DNA of 64,000 nucleotides, from NCBI RefSeq assembly GCF_017298635.1, contig NZ_CP071182.1:4254001-4318000 (forward strand). Reading direction: 5' to 3'. A program made the translations under genes and the position numbers. A model generated the notes under the pieces. The model made no database searches and had not been told where the DNA came from. It was given only the letters and a program-made list of their open reading frames with translations. This document shows positions 52,463 through 61,915 of the stretch, one piece after another. The DNA comes from Paenalicyclobacillus mengziensis. GTDB lineage: Bacteria > Bacillota > Bacilli > Alicyclobacillales > Alicyclobacillaceae. Within the stretch, counting starts at the first letter, position 1. Every line of letters begins with the position of its first letter.

Positions 52463-52631
52463 GATAAACCCTCCTTCTGTCCTTTGGATGAACCGTTCAG
52501 TACTGTTGGTGTGCCGCGGCGAGGCCTGTGTCGCCAGGTCGCGGCAGGTCAGTGGCGCCAAGCCGGGCCGCGTTGTGCAAGGTCGGTGGCCCAGTAGAGT
52601 AGTCCGCCGGGGCCAGTGCCAGGTCGATGGC

Positions 52632-52760
52632 CCAGTAGTCCGCCGGGGCCAGTAATCCACCGGGGCCCAGTAGTCCGCCGGGGCCCAGTAGTCCGCCGGG
52701 GCCCGTTAGTCCGCCGGGGCCCAGTAGTCCGCCGGGGCCCAGTAGTCCGCCGGGGCCCGT
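52632..52760. repeat. 18-bp tandem repeat (CCCAGTAGTCCGCCGGGG)
   Basis: About seven units, two with GT for AG or other single changes, very GC-rich. Half of each unit is nearly self-complementary (CCGCCGGGGCC). It lies about 170 bp upstream of the S9 peptidase start. Confidence 0.9.
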
Positions 52761-52903
52761 TATCGTCTCGCACACCGAGGCAGCCTGGTTCCTAGCTACG
52801 GCGCACTTTCACAGTGCTATGTATTCGCTTCCTGGCGGGACCATTCCTTCTGTTCGGTGCCGTGGTGCGGCCGCCTACCGCATATTTCACATCCAGTGAT
52901 GTT

Positions 52904-53011
52904 GGGTGTGGCTACGGGTGTGGCTACGGGTGTGGCTACGGGTGTGGCTACGGGTGTGGCTACGGGTGTGGCTACAGGTGTGGCTACAGGTGTGGCTACA
53001 GGTGTGGCTGG
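52904..53011. repeat. 12-bp tandem repeat (GGGTGTGGCTAC), nine units
   Basis: Six GGGTGTGGCTAC units are followed by three AGGTGTGGCTAC-type units. A multiple of 3 keeps frames open on both strands, which explains the false ORFs here. Confidence 0.93.
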
Positions 53012-53220
53012 CGGCATAGTGAACAGAAGTATCGCTGAAGAGTTAAGGATGCCAGTACTGGAGGGTATGGCTCCAGATGTAGATAACAGAAGTATTCTTA
53101 TGCCTTGAAGAGGTTGGGTATTGCCTTCGACCTAAGATACAGAAGTATCGCTCCGGGATTGGATGGGAGGGTATCGTTCGATGCAGAGAGTTCAAGAGTA
53201 TCTTTACCATACCCCCTGGG

Positions 53221-54105
53221 GTTGACGAATAAGGATAGGGAAGGTATCGCTATTTAGAATGTATACCCCTGGGGGTTAGGGCGTAGGGAAACAGTTGATA
53301 CCTAGTGCCAGCATGATACCCATCTGGGTATATCTTTCAAGGCACAAGTTGATATCTACGGGTGGGACCTGACCCCATCGGTTCATCGGGTAAGGCACAT
53401 AAGGCAAATCGGTATCGCTATCGCGTTATCGAATTTTGTGACGCACGGTAAACGGCTTCGACCCGAACGTACACGCCATAGGGCCGGGGGTACCCTCTTA
53501 TCCGTAAGATGCAAAAGTATCCTTCATCGGCGATACGAGGGGGTACCGACCTGGGACTAAGATGCAAAAGTGTATCTAGAAGTTGTGGACGGGGTGTACC
53601 ACATCGACGGTAGGATACAGGATGATACTTACGATACCCCCTGGGGTTGACGAATAAGGATAGGGAAGGTATCGCTATTTGGACGGCATACCCCTGGGGG
53701 TTAGCACGTAGGGAAACAGTTGATACCTAGTGCCAGCATGATACCCATGGGGGTACATATTTCAGAGCACAATTTGATATCTACGGGTGGGACCTGACCC
53801 CATCGGTTCATCGGGTAAGGCACGTAAGGCAAATCAGTAGCGCTATCGCGTTACCGAATCTTGTGATGCATGGTAAACGGCTTCGATCCGAACGTACACG
53901 CCATAGGGCCGGGGGTACCGGCCTTGCAGTAAGACGCAAAAGTATCCTTCATCGGCGATACGAAGGGGTACCGACCTGGGACCAAGATACAAAAGTGTAT
54001 CTAGAGGTTGTGGACGGGGGGTACCACATCGGCCGTAGGATACAGGATGATACATACGATACCCCCTGGGGTTGACGAATAAGGATAGGGAAGGTAGCGC
54101 TATCT
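53221..54105. repeat. 425-bp tandem repeat, two copies plus the start of a third
   Basis: The landmark GTTGACGAATAAGGATAGGG occurs at 53221, 53646 and 54071, a constant 425-bp period. Copies are about 90% alike by eye. Each holds palindromes ATACCCCCTGGGGTT and ATACCCCTGGGGGTT about 50 bp apart, and many GATAC/GTATC words. There is no long reading frame. The third copy breaks off after about 35 bp. Confidence 0.92.
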
Positions 54106-54241
54106 TCACCATATACCGCATGGGGTATGTCTGCAGAAGAAGAACATATACCTATTTCTCTCGATATACCCGGCGGGGTAATTGGCCTTAGGCTCAACTT
54201 TATGCTTACGAACCCTAAGGTGGGGGAACGCAGACAAGAAG

Positions 54242-54313
54242 GGTCAGGTGTCTCCGGTCAGGTGTCTCCGGTCGGGGTCTCCGGTCGGGGTCTCCGGTCG
54301 GGGTCTCCGGTCA
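54242..54313. repeat. 13-14-bp tandem repeat (GGTCAGGTGTCTCC / GGTCGGGGTCTCC)
   Basis: Five units directly beside the 3' end of the class C intron. It was probably there before the intron inserted. Confidence 0.88.
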
Positions 54314-54365
54314 GGAACAACCTTAAATAAATCGGGTAAGAGGGGGTGGCTAACCCCCGTCTTCC

Positions 54366-54402
54366 CACACCACCGTACGTACCGTTCGGTATACGGCGGT
54401 TC
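54366..54402 (-). ncRNA. Group II intron domain V (class C type)
   Basis: GAACCGCCGTATACC-GAAC-GGTACGTACGGTGGTGTG folds into the catalytic hairpin. It begins immediately at the stop codon of the reverse transcriptase gene. Confidence 0.8.
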
Positions 54403-55822
54403 ATGTTGTGGAACGAATTGCGTCGTATCGTTCGACTAGGCTCACAAGTCCTTGGTCGCGCCAGTAGGCGAGACCAAGGGCTTTGTTCGTTTGTGGTGTG
54501 TTTGCGAGGCGCCAGTAGCCTTTGCGGGAAGCACTAATGTGCACCGCCCATTCCTCGGGGATGCCGAGTCTGACGAGATTCCGCCGTTTCGTTTTCGGTT
54601 TCTTCCATTGCTTAAGCAGACACATCCTCAGTCGACGACGGATCCACTCATCTAGGTGTTCAAACACACTACGTGTTTGAGCGTGTCTGTAGTAGCCAGC
54701 CCATCCCCGCAGGTACGCATTTAGCCATTCGAGCCTTTGCATCATCGACTGCCCTCGGCTACGTGAGGTCAGGGTGCGCACCTTGTCCTTGAAGCGTTTC
54801 AGAGACTTTGGTGCGACTCGAATTCGGGGCTGTTTGTGATGCGTGAATGAGAATCCGAGAAACTTTCGCCTCCACGGGCGGTCTACCGCGCTCTTTTCCG
54901 CGTTAACCTTGAGCTTCAGTCTTTCTTCTACAAATAACCGTAGACTTTCCATAACCCTCTCTCCGGCGTGACGGCTTTTTACGTACACGTTGCAATCGTC
55001 AGCATATCTGACGAAGCGGTGGCCACGTCGCGTCAGTTCTCGGTCCAAGTCATCCAACATAATGTTGGCGAGTAATGGACTGAGTGGACCGCCTTGTGGA
55101 ACGCCCTCTTCGGTAGAGACACATACGCCGTGTTCCATGACACCCGCGTTCAGGTATCCACGAATCAGCTTTAGGACGCGCTTGTCCTTTACCTTGCGAG
55201 CCACTCTTGCCATGAGCATGTCGTGGTTCACTCGGTCAAAGAACTGAGCTAAGTCCATATCGACTACCCAGCGGTATCCTTGCGAGATAAATATCTGTGC
55301 TTGGTTTACAGCTTGGTGGGCACTGCGTCCCTGACGGAAGCCATAACTGTACCATGAGAATTCCGGGTCAAAGATAGGTGTCAGTACTTGCAGAAGTGCC
55401 TGTTGGATCAGGCGGTCTAGCACCCCTGGTATCCCTAACATCCTTTTGCTGCCACCGTCTGGTTTCGGGATTTCGACCCGACGTACCGGCATTGGTTGGT
55501 AGGTTCCATGAAGGAGGTCACTTCGGATACGTTGCCAGTTTTCCATCAGGAATGGACGAAGGGATTTTATCTCCATTCCGTCGACACCGGCAGCCCCTTT
55601 GTTCTTCTCCACACGGCGCAGCGCCGAGAGCAGGTTATCCCGCTCTACTACCTGTTCCATCAGGTCGATACAACCTTCTTCGCGGGTTGGTTCATTGGGT
55701 CGTGCCGAAGAGAAACTCGGCGCTTCCTCAGTCCCCCGTGGATTCACCACTTCCTTCTGAGGATAGCTCCCTTGTGGGATATTCGGCTGTCTTTGCTTCT
55801 CTCTCGAACTTGCCATGAACAA
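54401..55822 (-). CDS. ltrA: Group II intron reverse transcriptase/maturase (class C, no endonuclease)
   Basis: 473 residues. RT blocks: RVEKNKGAAGVDGMEIKSLR, MPVRRVEIPKPDGGSKRMLGIPGVLDRLIQQALLQVLTPIFDPEFS, RWVVDMDLAQFFDRVNHDML, EGVPQGGPLSPLLANIMLDDLD, FVRYADDCNVYVKS (YADD active site). The maturase X domain follows (LNAYLRGWAGYYRHAQ). There is no C-terminal HNH endonuclease, as expected for class C. It splices and reverse-transcribes its intron. Confidence 0.95.
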   Translation of the reverse strand: MFMASSREKQRQPNIPQGSYPQKEVVNPRGTEEAPSFSSARPNEPTREEGCIDLMEQVVERDNLLSALRRVEKNKGAAGVDGMEIKSLRPFLMENWQRIRSDLLHGTYQPMPVRRVEIPKPDGGSKRMLGIPGVLDRLIQQALLQVLTPIFDPEFSWYSYGFRQGRSAHQAVNQAQIFISQGYRWVVDMDLAQFFDRVNHDMLMARVARKVKDKRVLKLIRGYLNAGVMEHGVCVSTEEGVPQGGPLSPLLANIMLDDLDRELTRRGHRFVRYADDCNVYVKSRHAGERVMESLRLFVEERLKLKVNAEKSAVDRPWRRKFLGFSFTHHKQPRIRVAPKSLKRFKDKVRTLTSRSRGQSMMQRLEWLNAYLRGWAGYYRHAQTRSVFEHLDEWIRRRLRMCLLKQWKKPKTKRRNLVRLGIPEEWAVHISASRKGYWRLANTPQTNKALGLAYWRDQGLVSLVERYDAIRSTT

Positions 55823-56229
55823 CCCTCACAATCATGTTCAGTCCTTCCCTGCTTGGGCGTCCCTTTGCAGGTACTACGACCTCTGCTGACTTCTGCCCGT
55901 TCAACGTACCCTCTCAGGAACGCTTACCAGCATCGCTGGCGTACCGGGCAGACCTCCCCGGGTAAGAACGCTGTCTTTCCCTCCATGCACCCGCTCCATT
56001 TACTTTCAGCAGTCTTCGGTAGCAAGGGCTTTGTCATGTTTGGCTGACTCACCCAACTGCTGCTAGCCTCTATTGGAGTTCGTGACCCTCGGGCCGGAGG
56101 TTTGCCGCCGCCTTCCTTCAGATTCCACCTCGCGGTGGACACCCTTGGCTTAAGCTAATGGTTACTGCTACCTTCACCATTCCGGACTTTCACCGTATAG
56201 ACAGTGCCCATGCCGGGCGCACCAAAGGT

Positions 56230-56254
56230 GTTAGCGGGCTCTGAGCCCGCTAAC
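56230..56254 (-). terminator. Terminator-type hairpin downstream of pyk, intron target
   Basis: GTTAGCGGGCTC and GAGCCCGCTAAC form a perfect 12-bp stem (one-base loop). Originally it would have been followed by T-rich DNA; the intron inserted 7 bp after it now separates it from TTTATTT on the other side. Confidence 0.8.
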
Positions 56255-56358
56255 ATTACCTTATTAAGGGATTTCCAACCAATCGTTCAGGTGCACCACG
56301 GCTCCAGCCAGGCCGCCGTTTGCTGCTGCCATGCTGCCATGCTGCCACGGTGCAGTTG

Positions 56359-56456
56359 GCCAGCCCGGCGGCCGTTTGCCGCTATGGTGCCACACCGCCT
56401 GCCGCAGGCCAGCCCGGCGGCCGTTTGCCGCTATGGTACCACACCGCCTGCCGCGG
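56359..56456. repeat. 49-bp tandem repeat, two copies
   Basis: Copies starting GCCAGCCCGGCGGCCGTTTG at 56359 and 56408 differ at only two positions near the end. It lies between the pyk stop and its terminator hairpin, so it is transcribed in the 3' UTR. Confidence 0.88.
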
Positions 56457-56505
56457 GCCTGCCCGGCGATGCGGCTGCGTTAGCTACAAGCGTCATCGGT
56501 CCAGC

Positions 56506-58263
56506 TTACAGCACTTGGGCTTTGCCCCGGTACACCAGGCCGCGCGCGGCGTCCAGCGTGACCCATATACCATCTTCGATGGCCCGAACTGCACCCGCCG
56601 CGCCAACGATGACAGGTTTGCCAAGGGTCAAACCAACCACGGCTGCGTGGGAGGTCAGGCCGCCTTCCTCCGTGATGATGGCAGCCGCACGCTCCATGGC
56701 TGGCACAATGTCCTTTTCGGTCGCTGCCGTGACGAGAATGTCTCCGTCGCTCGTCCTCGCCAAAATGTCCGCGTTGCTGTTGGAAACAATGGCTCGCCCA
56801 CTGACCGCACCTTGTCCAATCCCTGTCCCACTCACGAGCACATCACCAATGGTGTGGACTTTCAACAGATTGGTTGTGCCCCGCTGGCCGACTGGCACGC
56901 CAGCGACGATAATCACAAGATCGCCGTGAGAGACATACCCCGCGTCGAGGGCACCGGTGACTGCCGTCTCGAGCACCTCGTCTGTCGTCTTCATATCATC
57001 CACGACAACAGGATACACACCGTGGCTCACCGTCAGGCGCCTCGCGACTTCGGCTCTCGGCGTGGCTGCGACGATGAGCGCGTTCGGGCGATGCTTAGAT
57101 ACAACTCGGGCGGAGTGCCCGGATGTGGTCGCGACCAGCACAGCACTCACTCCGAGTTCCTCCGACATCGTCTGAATGGCGTGGCCAATTGCGTCCGTCA
57201 CATTCCGATCCGCTGATGTGCTGTGTCGATTGATGACCTCACCAGCGTCAATTGCCTGCTCCGTGCGCAGTGCAATTTCCGCCATTGTTTTGACAGCCTC
57301 CACGGGATAACGGCCAGCTGCACTTTCGCCGCTCAACATGATGGCGTCTGTTCCATCAAGAATGGCGTTCGCGACGTCACTCGCCTCAGCTCTCGTCGGA
57401 CGCGGGTTATGCTGCATCGAGTCGAGCATCTGCGTGGCTGTGATGACAGGTTTGCCAGCCCGGTTGCACAGTTGAATCATGCGTTTTTGAGCCAGGGGAA
57501 CTTCCTGAGTTGGGATCTCGACGCCAAGGTCGCCGCGGGCTACCATAATTCCGTCCGCTACTTCGATAATCTCGGGTAATGCATCAATCGCTTCCTGCGC
57601 TTCGATTTTGGCAATAATGTCCGCTTGATAATTGCCCTCTTCAAGAATCCGACGGACGTCGAGTACGTCAGAGGCCTTCCGAACGAAAGAGGCTGCAATG
57701 AAGTCAACCCGCTGTTCAATGCCGAATCGAATGTCTGCCGTGTCTTTTTCAGTGACACTCGGGATGCGCAGCTTGACACCTGGGGCGTTAATGCCTTTGT
57801 TGTCCTTCAAAATGCCGCCATTGGTTACGGTACAGATGATATCATGACCGCGAACCTCGTCAACGACGAGTCCGATGAGGCCGTCGTCAATTCGGATAGG
57901 CGCTCCCGGAAAAACATCGTCTACTAATCCTGTATACGAAATATACACGCGTTCAGCGGTGCCAAGTTCCACCGGATCGATGGTAAGGGTCACCTTGTGA
58001 CCGTCGAGGAGCTCTACTTGCCCCCCCGCAATCTTGCCAGTTCGAATCTTGGGACCCTTGATGTCAAGCATGATGCCGACATGTTTCCCAACTTCAGCCG
58101 CTGCAGCACGGATGCGCCTGATGCGTTCGCCATGTTCTTCATAAGTTCCATGGGAAAAATTCAACCGGGCAACGTCCATGCCTGCTTCCATTAAGGCTTT
58201 GAGCGTCTCTCGCGATTCACTCGCAGGTCCAATTGTGCAAACAATCTTCGTCTGTCGTAACAC
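56506..58263 (-). CDS. pyk: Pyruvate kinase with C-terminal PEP-utilizer domain
   Basis: 585 residues. Catalytic blocks: TKIVCTIGPASESRETL, MDVARLNFSHGTYEEH, IIAKIEAQEAIDALPEI, GIMVARGDLGVEIP, PVITATQMLDSMQHNPRPTRAEASDVANAI. The additional C-terminal domain (EEGGLTSHAAVVGLTLGKPVIVGA) is typical of Bacillales pyruvate kinases. It makes pyruvate and ATP from PEP. It is downstream of pfkA and probably cotranscribed. Confidence 0.97.
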   Translation of the reverse strand: MLRQTKIVCTIGPASESRETLKALMEAGMDVARLNFSHGTYEEHGERIRRIRAAAAEVGKHVGIMLDIKGPKIRTGKIAGGQVELLDGHKVTLTIDPVELGTAERVYISYTGLVDDVFPGAPIRIDDGLIGLVVDEVRGHDIICTVTNGGILKDNKGINAPGVKLRIPSVTEKDTADIRFGIEQRVDFIAASFVRKASDVLDVRRILEEGNYQADIIAKIEAQEAIDALPEIIEVADGIMVARGDLGVEIPTQEVPLAQKRMIQLCNRAGKPVITATQMLDSMQHNPRPTRAEASDVANAILDGTDAIMLSGESAAGRYPVEAVKTMAEIALRTEQAIDAGEVINRHSTSADRNVTDAIGHAIQTMSEELGVSAVLVATTSGHSARVVSKHRPNALIVAATPRAEVARRLTVSHGVYPVVVDDMKTTDEVLETAVTGALDAGYVSHGDLVIIVAGVPVGQRGTTNLLKVHTIGDVLVSGTGIGQGAVSGRAIVSNSNADILARTSDGDILVTAATEKDIVPAMERAAAIITEEGGLTSHAAVVGLTLGKPVIVGAAGAVRAIEDGIWVTLDAARGLVYRGKAQVL

Positions 58264-58336
58264 CTTTATTTCACCTCTGATACCAACACTCTAACCGAAC
58301 GACTAAAGGCTCTAATGTTGATGTTATTTTGTCGAC

Positions 58337-59296
58337 CTATATGGCCAGGGTTTCAGCGAGATCGTACAGGGACATGTCAGGTAGGCGAGGGGTCGAAAAC
58401 ACCGTGTCAAAGTCAATGGCCTGGAGCACACCCTTGTATATCGTGGCCATCTTCCCACTCTCGCCGTCTCGAAGCAACTGCACAGCATAAGCGCCAAGCT
58501 GACTGGCAAGCACGCGGTCCTTCGCTGACGGTGCGCCACCACGTTGAATGTGTCCTAGCACCGTCACGCGCACCTCAAATCCAGTGTGCTCAGAAAGGTA
58601 CTTGCCAATGTCCATCCCGCGACCGGCGCCTTCAGCAACCAGGATGATGGAATGCTTCTTGCCACGGGCGACGCCGCGTTCGAGTTTCCGGATAATGTCA
58701 TCCATGCTGAACGGACGCTCCGGCACAAGAATGGATTCTGCACCACCAGCGAGTCCAACGTGCAACGCGATATCGCCAGCGTTCCGCCCCATGACCTCGA
58801 CAACGTATGTACGTTCGTGGGATGTGGCCGTATCGCGAATCTTGTCAATGGCCTCAATCGCCGTATTGACGGCTGTGTCAAAACCGATGGTCGCATCGCA
58901 GTACGCGATATCATTGTCAATGGTACCTGGGAGCCCAATCGTCCGAATGCCAAGCCGCGACAATGCCTGTGCACCATGAAATGAGCCATCCCCACCAATG
59001 ACCACAAGGCCTTCAATTCCAGCTTTTTTTAACGCCTCATAGCCTTCGCGTTGACCTTCTTCTGTCTTGAACGGCTCACATCGCGCCGTGTAGAGGTTTG
59101 TACCACCGCGCTGGATGGTGTCAGCCACCGAGCCCAGACTCATTGGAACAAATTCCCCGTTCATCACTCCTGTGAAACCGCGGCGGATACCGACAACCTC
59201 CATACCGAGATAGAGCGCCGTACGAACAACCGCACGTACAGCGGCATTCATTCCCGGGGCGTCCCCACCACTCGTCATGACAGCGATTTTTTCCAT
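58337..59296 (-). CDS. pfkA: 6-phosphofructokinase
   Basis: It starts at ATG 59296 (MEKIAVMTSGGDAPGMNAAV), after GGAGGG. 319 residues, ATP type: VVIGGDGSFHGAQALS, GLPGTIDNDIAYCDATIGFDTAVN (catalytic TIDND), VEVMGRNAGDIALHVGLAGGAE, LGHIQRGGAPSAKDRVLASQ. It phosphorylates fructose 6-phosphate. Gene order accA-pfkA-pyk matches Bacillus. Confidence 0.97.
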   Translation of the reverse strand: MEKIAVMTSGGDAPGMNAAVRAVVRTALYLGMEVVGIRRGFTGVMNGEFVPMSLGSVADTIQRGGTNLYTARCEPFKTEEGQREGYEALKKAGIEGLVVIGGDGSFHGAQALSRLGIRTIGLPGTIDNDIAYCDATIGFDTAVNTAIEAIDKIRDTATSHERTYVVEVMGRNAGDIALHVGLAGGAESILVPERPFSMDDIIRKLERGVARGKKHSIILVAEGAGRGMDIGKYLSEHTGFEVRVTVLGHIQRGGAPSAKDRVLASQLGAYAVQLLRDGESGKMATIYKGVLQAIDFDTVFSTPRLPDMSLYDLAETLAI

Positions 59297-59472
59297 CGTC
59301 CGTCCCTCCTCGCCCACTTGTTATGTGTGACGATTTCACTCCAAGTCTGCACTCATTCGGTCAATTCCACTCGTGATTCAAGCCAACCACGTTGAATAAC
59401 TTTGTTCATTCGGGTCGGATGTCGTGTTTCGTCCCTGGTGGACAAAAAACGTCCCAGACAAACGAAACGCAG

Positions 59473-59495
59473 TGTCCACCGATTTGGTGGACACC
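59473..59495 (-). terminator. Hairpin after accA
   Basis: GTGTCCACC-AAATC-GGTGGACAC on the minus strand directly after the accA stop; T-rich tract (GTTTCGTTTG) follows only loosely. It may be a weak terminator or an attenuator before pfkA. Confidence 0.5.
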
Positions 59496-59498
59496 GGC

Positions 59499-60455
59499 TT
59501 ACCGTTCTGTGTAAATCCCCATATCCCTGTATTTATCGTACCTCGCCTGAAGAAGATCGGCAATAGGGAGTTCAGAAAGATCTGCTAATGTTTCCACAAG
59601 TTTTGCACGAACCACTGAAATGGTCGCCTGCTTATCCTTTTGCGCGCCGCCTTTCGGCTCGGGAATCAGGTCGTCTGCAATGCCGAGTTCAAGCAGATCG
59701 CGTGCGGTAATCCGCATGGTCTCGGCGGCCCGCGGTGCCAATGTACTGTCCTTCCACAAGATGGCAGCGGCAGATTCAGGTGCAATCACAGAATACCAGG
59801 CGTACTCAAGCGCGAAGATGCGATCCGTTACGCCAAGCCCAAGCGCTCCCCCGCTCCCGCCTTCTCCTGTCACAACACAGACGGTGGGCGTTTTCAGCCC
59901 AGCCATTGCTCTCAAGTTGGTCGCAATCGCTTCACTCTGACCCCGTTCTTCCGCAGCCATGCCAGGGAATGCCCCAGCTGTATCGATAAACAGAATGACT
60001 GGTCGATGAAACTTTTCGGCTTGTTTCATCAGTCTCAGAGCTTTGCGATAACCTTCCGGATGTGCACTGCCAAAGTTGCGATAGATGTTCTCTTTGGTGT
60101 CACGGCCCTTCTGGTGTCCGATGATAGTTACGGGTCGCCCCTCAAGGAGGCCAATTCCACCCACAATGGCTGGGTCATCCCGGAAGTTCCTGTCGCCGTG
60201 CAATTCTACAAACTCTTTACACATGCCTTCGATATACTCGAGCGTCGTCGGACGTCCGGGCTGGCGGGCGAGCTGAACCCGTTGCCAGGAGGACAAGTTG
60301 TCGTACACAGAGTTCGACAGTTGTGCCAGACGAGACTCAAGTTTCTCAACTTCATCGGACAAGTCAACGCCACTCTCATCTGTAAACCGGCGCAATTCCT
60401 CTATTTTTTGTTCCAGCTCGATGATGGGTTTCTCAAAATCAAGATTGCTCGCCAA
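59499..60455 (-). CDS. accA: Acetyl-CoA carboxylase carboxyltransferase subunit alpha
   Basis: 318 residues. LDFEKPIIELEQKIEELRRFTDE, PGRPTTLEYIEGMCKEFVELHGDRNFRDDPAIVGGIG, GRDTKENIYRNFGSAHPEGYRKALRLMKQAEKFHRPVILFIDTAGAFPG and GEGGSGGALGLGV are standard AccA blocks. With AccD it forms malonyl-CoA from carboxybiotin, the first step of fatty acid synthesis. Start overlaps the accD stop by 17 bp, so translation is coupled. Confidence 0.97.
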   Translation of the reverse strand: MASNLDFEKPIIELEQKIEELRRFTDESGVDLSDEVEKLESRLAQLSNSVYDNLSSWQRVQLARQPGRPTTLEYIEGMCKEFVELHGDRNFRDDPAIVGGIGLLEGRPVTIIGHQKGRDTKENIYRNFGSAHPEGYRKALRLMKQAEKFHRPVILFIDTAGAFPGMAAEERGQSEAIATNLRAMAGLKTPTVCVVTGEGGSGGALGLGVTDRIFALEYAWYSVIAPESAAAILWKDSTLAPRAAETMRITARDLLELGIADDLIPEPKGGAQKDKQATISVVRAKLVETLADLSELPIADLLQARYDKYRDMGIYTER

Positions 60456-61335
60456 CCGTCAAGCCTCCCAACGAATGCACACGGAGAATTGTCTCTAGCG
60501 TGCTGCGTAACTGCATCCGGTGTACCACCTTGTCCACCATACCGTGTTTCAGCATAAACTCTGCCGTTTGAAAATCATCTGGTAGTTTTTGACGAATGGT
60601 TTGCTCGATGACGCGCCGACCTGCGAAGCCGAACATCGCGCCTGGTTCAGCCAGAATGATGTCACCGAGACTGGCAAAGCTCGCGCTGACGCCGCCTGTG
60701 GTTGGATGCGTGATGACAGAAACAAACAAGACGCCGAGCTGGTGCATGCGTTCTAGAGCCACACTGGTTTTGGCCATCTGCATCAAGGACAGTACGCCTT
60801 CCTGCATGCGAGCGCCGCCGGATGCTGTGAACAGCACCAGAGGAGTGCGTGTATCTGCAGCGAATTCCATTGCCCGCGTGAGCTTTTCTCCGACGGCGGA
60901 GCCCATGGAACCCATGATGAAACGAGGGTCCATCACACCGACGACAACGGGAAATCCGCCAATGCTTCCGTGCCCCGTGACCGTACCTTCAGGCAACCCT
61001 GTCGACGTCTTCGCCTTGTCAAGTTTCGCGACGTATTCAGGAAAGTTCAGGGGGTCAACGGACGTCACGCCAGCATCGTGCTCCGCAAAACTGCCGTCAT
61101 CCAGTGTCACAGAAACTCTCGTCAGAGCGTCCAAGGAAAAGTGATAACCGCAATGCGGGCAGGTATGGACGTTTTTCGAGAGTTCTTTTGACATGAGTAA
61201 TGCGCCGCAACCTTCGCACTTGTGGAACAAGCCCTTCGGGATGTCCACAGGAACAACAGGCTGTGTTTCCGTCGACCGGGTGGCTTGTCCGACGGTTGCA
61301 TAGTGGCGCTTTTTTTGAAAAATATCTCTTAGCAC
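60439..61335 (-). CDS. accD: Acetyl-CoA carboxylase carboxyltransferase subunit beta
   Basis: 298 residues. N-terminal zinc ribbon CEGCGALLMSKELSKNVHTCPHCGYHF, then AREHDAGVTSVDPLNFP-like region, TGHGSIGGFPVVVGVMDPRFIMGSMGSAVGEKLTRAMEFA and FTASGGARMQEGVLSLMQMAKTSVAL. Partner of AccA. Head of an operon that probably runs into pfkA and pyk. Confidence 0.97.
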   Translation of the reverse strand: MLRDIFQKKRHYATVGQATRSTETQPVVPVDIPKGLFHKCEGCGALLMSKELSKNVHTCPHCGYHFSLDALTRVSVTLDDGSFAEHDAGVTSVDPLNFPEYVAKLDKAKTSTGLPEGTVTGHGSIGGFPVVVGVMDPRFIMGSMGSAVGEKLTRAMEFAADTRTPLVLFTASGGARMQEGVLSLMQMAKTSVALERMHQLGVLFVSVITHPTTGGVSASFASLGDIILAEPGAMFGFAGRRVIEQTIRQKLPDDFQTAEFMLKHGMVDKVVHRMQLRSTLETILRVHSLGGLTVGEQS

Positions 61336-61526
61336 CTTGTCACCTCATTATCATTGCAGAAGCGCACCATGTATGACAAACAGGACATGAAAGAATAGAG
61401 GGTGATCCTCGTTCATGCGATGGCGACGCCTCAGAAGCCCCTGTCCATGTTCACGCCCATCCTGTACGGACCCCACTGTGCTGCAGAGGGCCTTATACAC
61501 CCATAGGACGGCGGATCAGCCGGGGC

Positions 61527-61721
61527 TCATAGTGAAGAGTGCAAGACGTCATTGAGAACTTCTTGTACCTCTTCAAGTTCTGCTTCTGGAACGAGTATCT
61601 CAAATTGTTGTTTCGAAAGGTTTGTCTGCCTTGTGCGGACGAGAAACCCTTCGGATTCCAACCTGTTCTTGATGTGCTCTGCCTGCTTATCCGATTGTGC
61701 GATGTATATGACTGTCCACAT
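61527..61721 (-). CDS. Small conserved protein (DUF2007-like)
   Basis: 64 residues: MWTVIYIAQSDKQAEHIKNR, LESEGFLVRTRQTN, FEILVPEAELEEVQEVLNDVL. It has a ferredoxin-like alpha/beta pattern. Similar short proteins lie near dnaE/acc genes in many Bacillales and are related to DUF2007 putative signal-transducing proteins. No established function. The call rests on resemblance from memory. Confidence 0.7.
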   Translation of the reverse strand: MWTVIYIAQSDKQAEHIKNRLESEGFLVRTRQTNLSKQQFEILVPEAELEEVQEVLNDVLHSSL

Positions 61722-61915
61722 CGTTCATTCGCTCCTGTAGCGTGCAGGTTGGGTGAAATTTTCATGCGTATGCGAATCTGTCCACAACATACCATACCAT
61801 GACGAGCCCCGCCACGGAAGACTCAGCTTGGGGCTCGCAAGAGATAAGCTGACTTCACGGACAACTGTATGCGTTGTGCCTAAATTATATCACTTTTCTA
61901 TCACACTTTTGGTCG

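Larger units (their letters stand above)
52463..54330. other. 1.87-kb gene-free block of repeats
   Basis: No credible gene lies here. Short frames such as CGYGCGYG or GVATGVAT are translations of minisatellites. It holds the 18-bp, 12-bp and 14-bp tandem repeats and the 425-bp repeat, listed separately. GATAC/GTATC is frequent from 53030 onward. Confidence 0.7.
54331..56222 (-). mobile_element. Class C group II intron with encoded reverse transcriptase
   Basis: The 5' end is GTGCGCCCGGCATGGGCAC (56222 downward) and the 3' end ...TTACCCGAT at 54331. It contains a reverse transcriptase gene and a domain V right after its stop. It inserted 7 bp after a perfect terminator-type hairpin (56230-56254), the target preference known for class C introns. 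All parts look intact, so it may still be mobile. Confidence 0.88.

Noticed and set aside
52814-53108. Reading frames made of CGYG, GVAT or ATPV repeats on both strands
   Set aside because: They are direct translations of the 12-bp minisatellite; open on both strands because the unit is a multiple of three.
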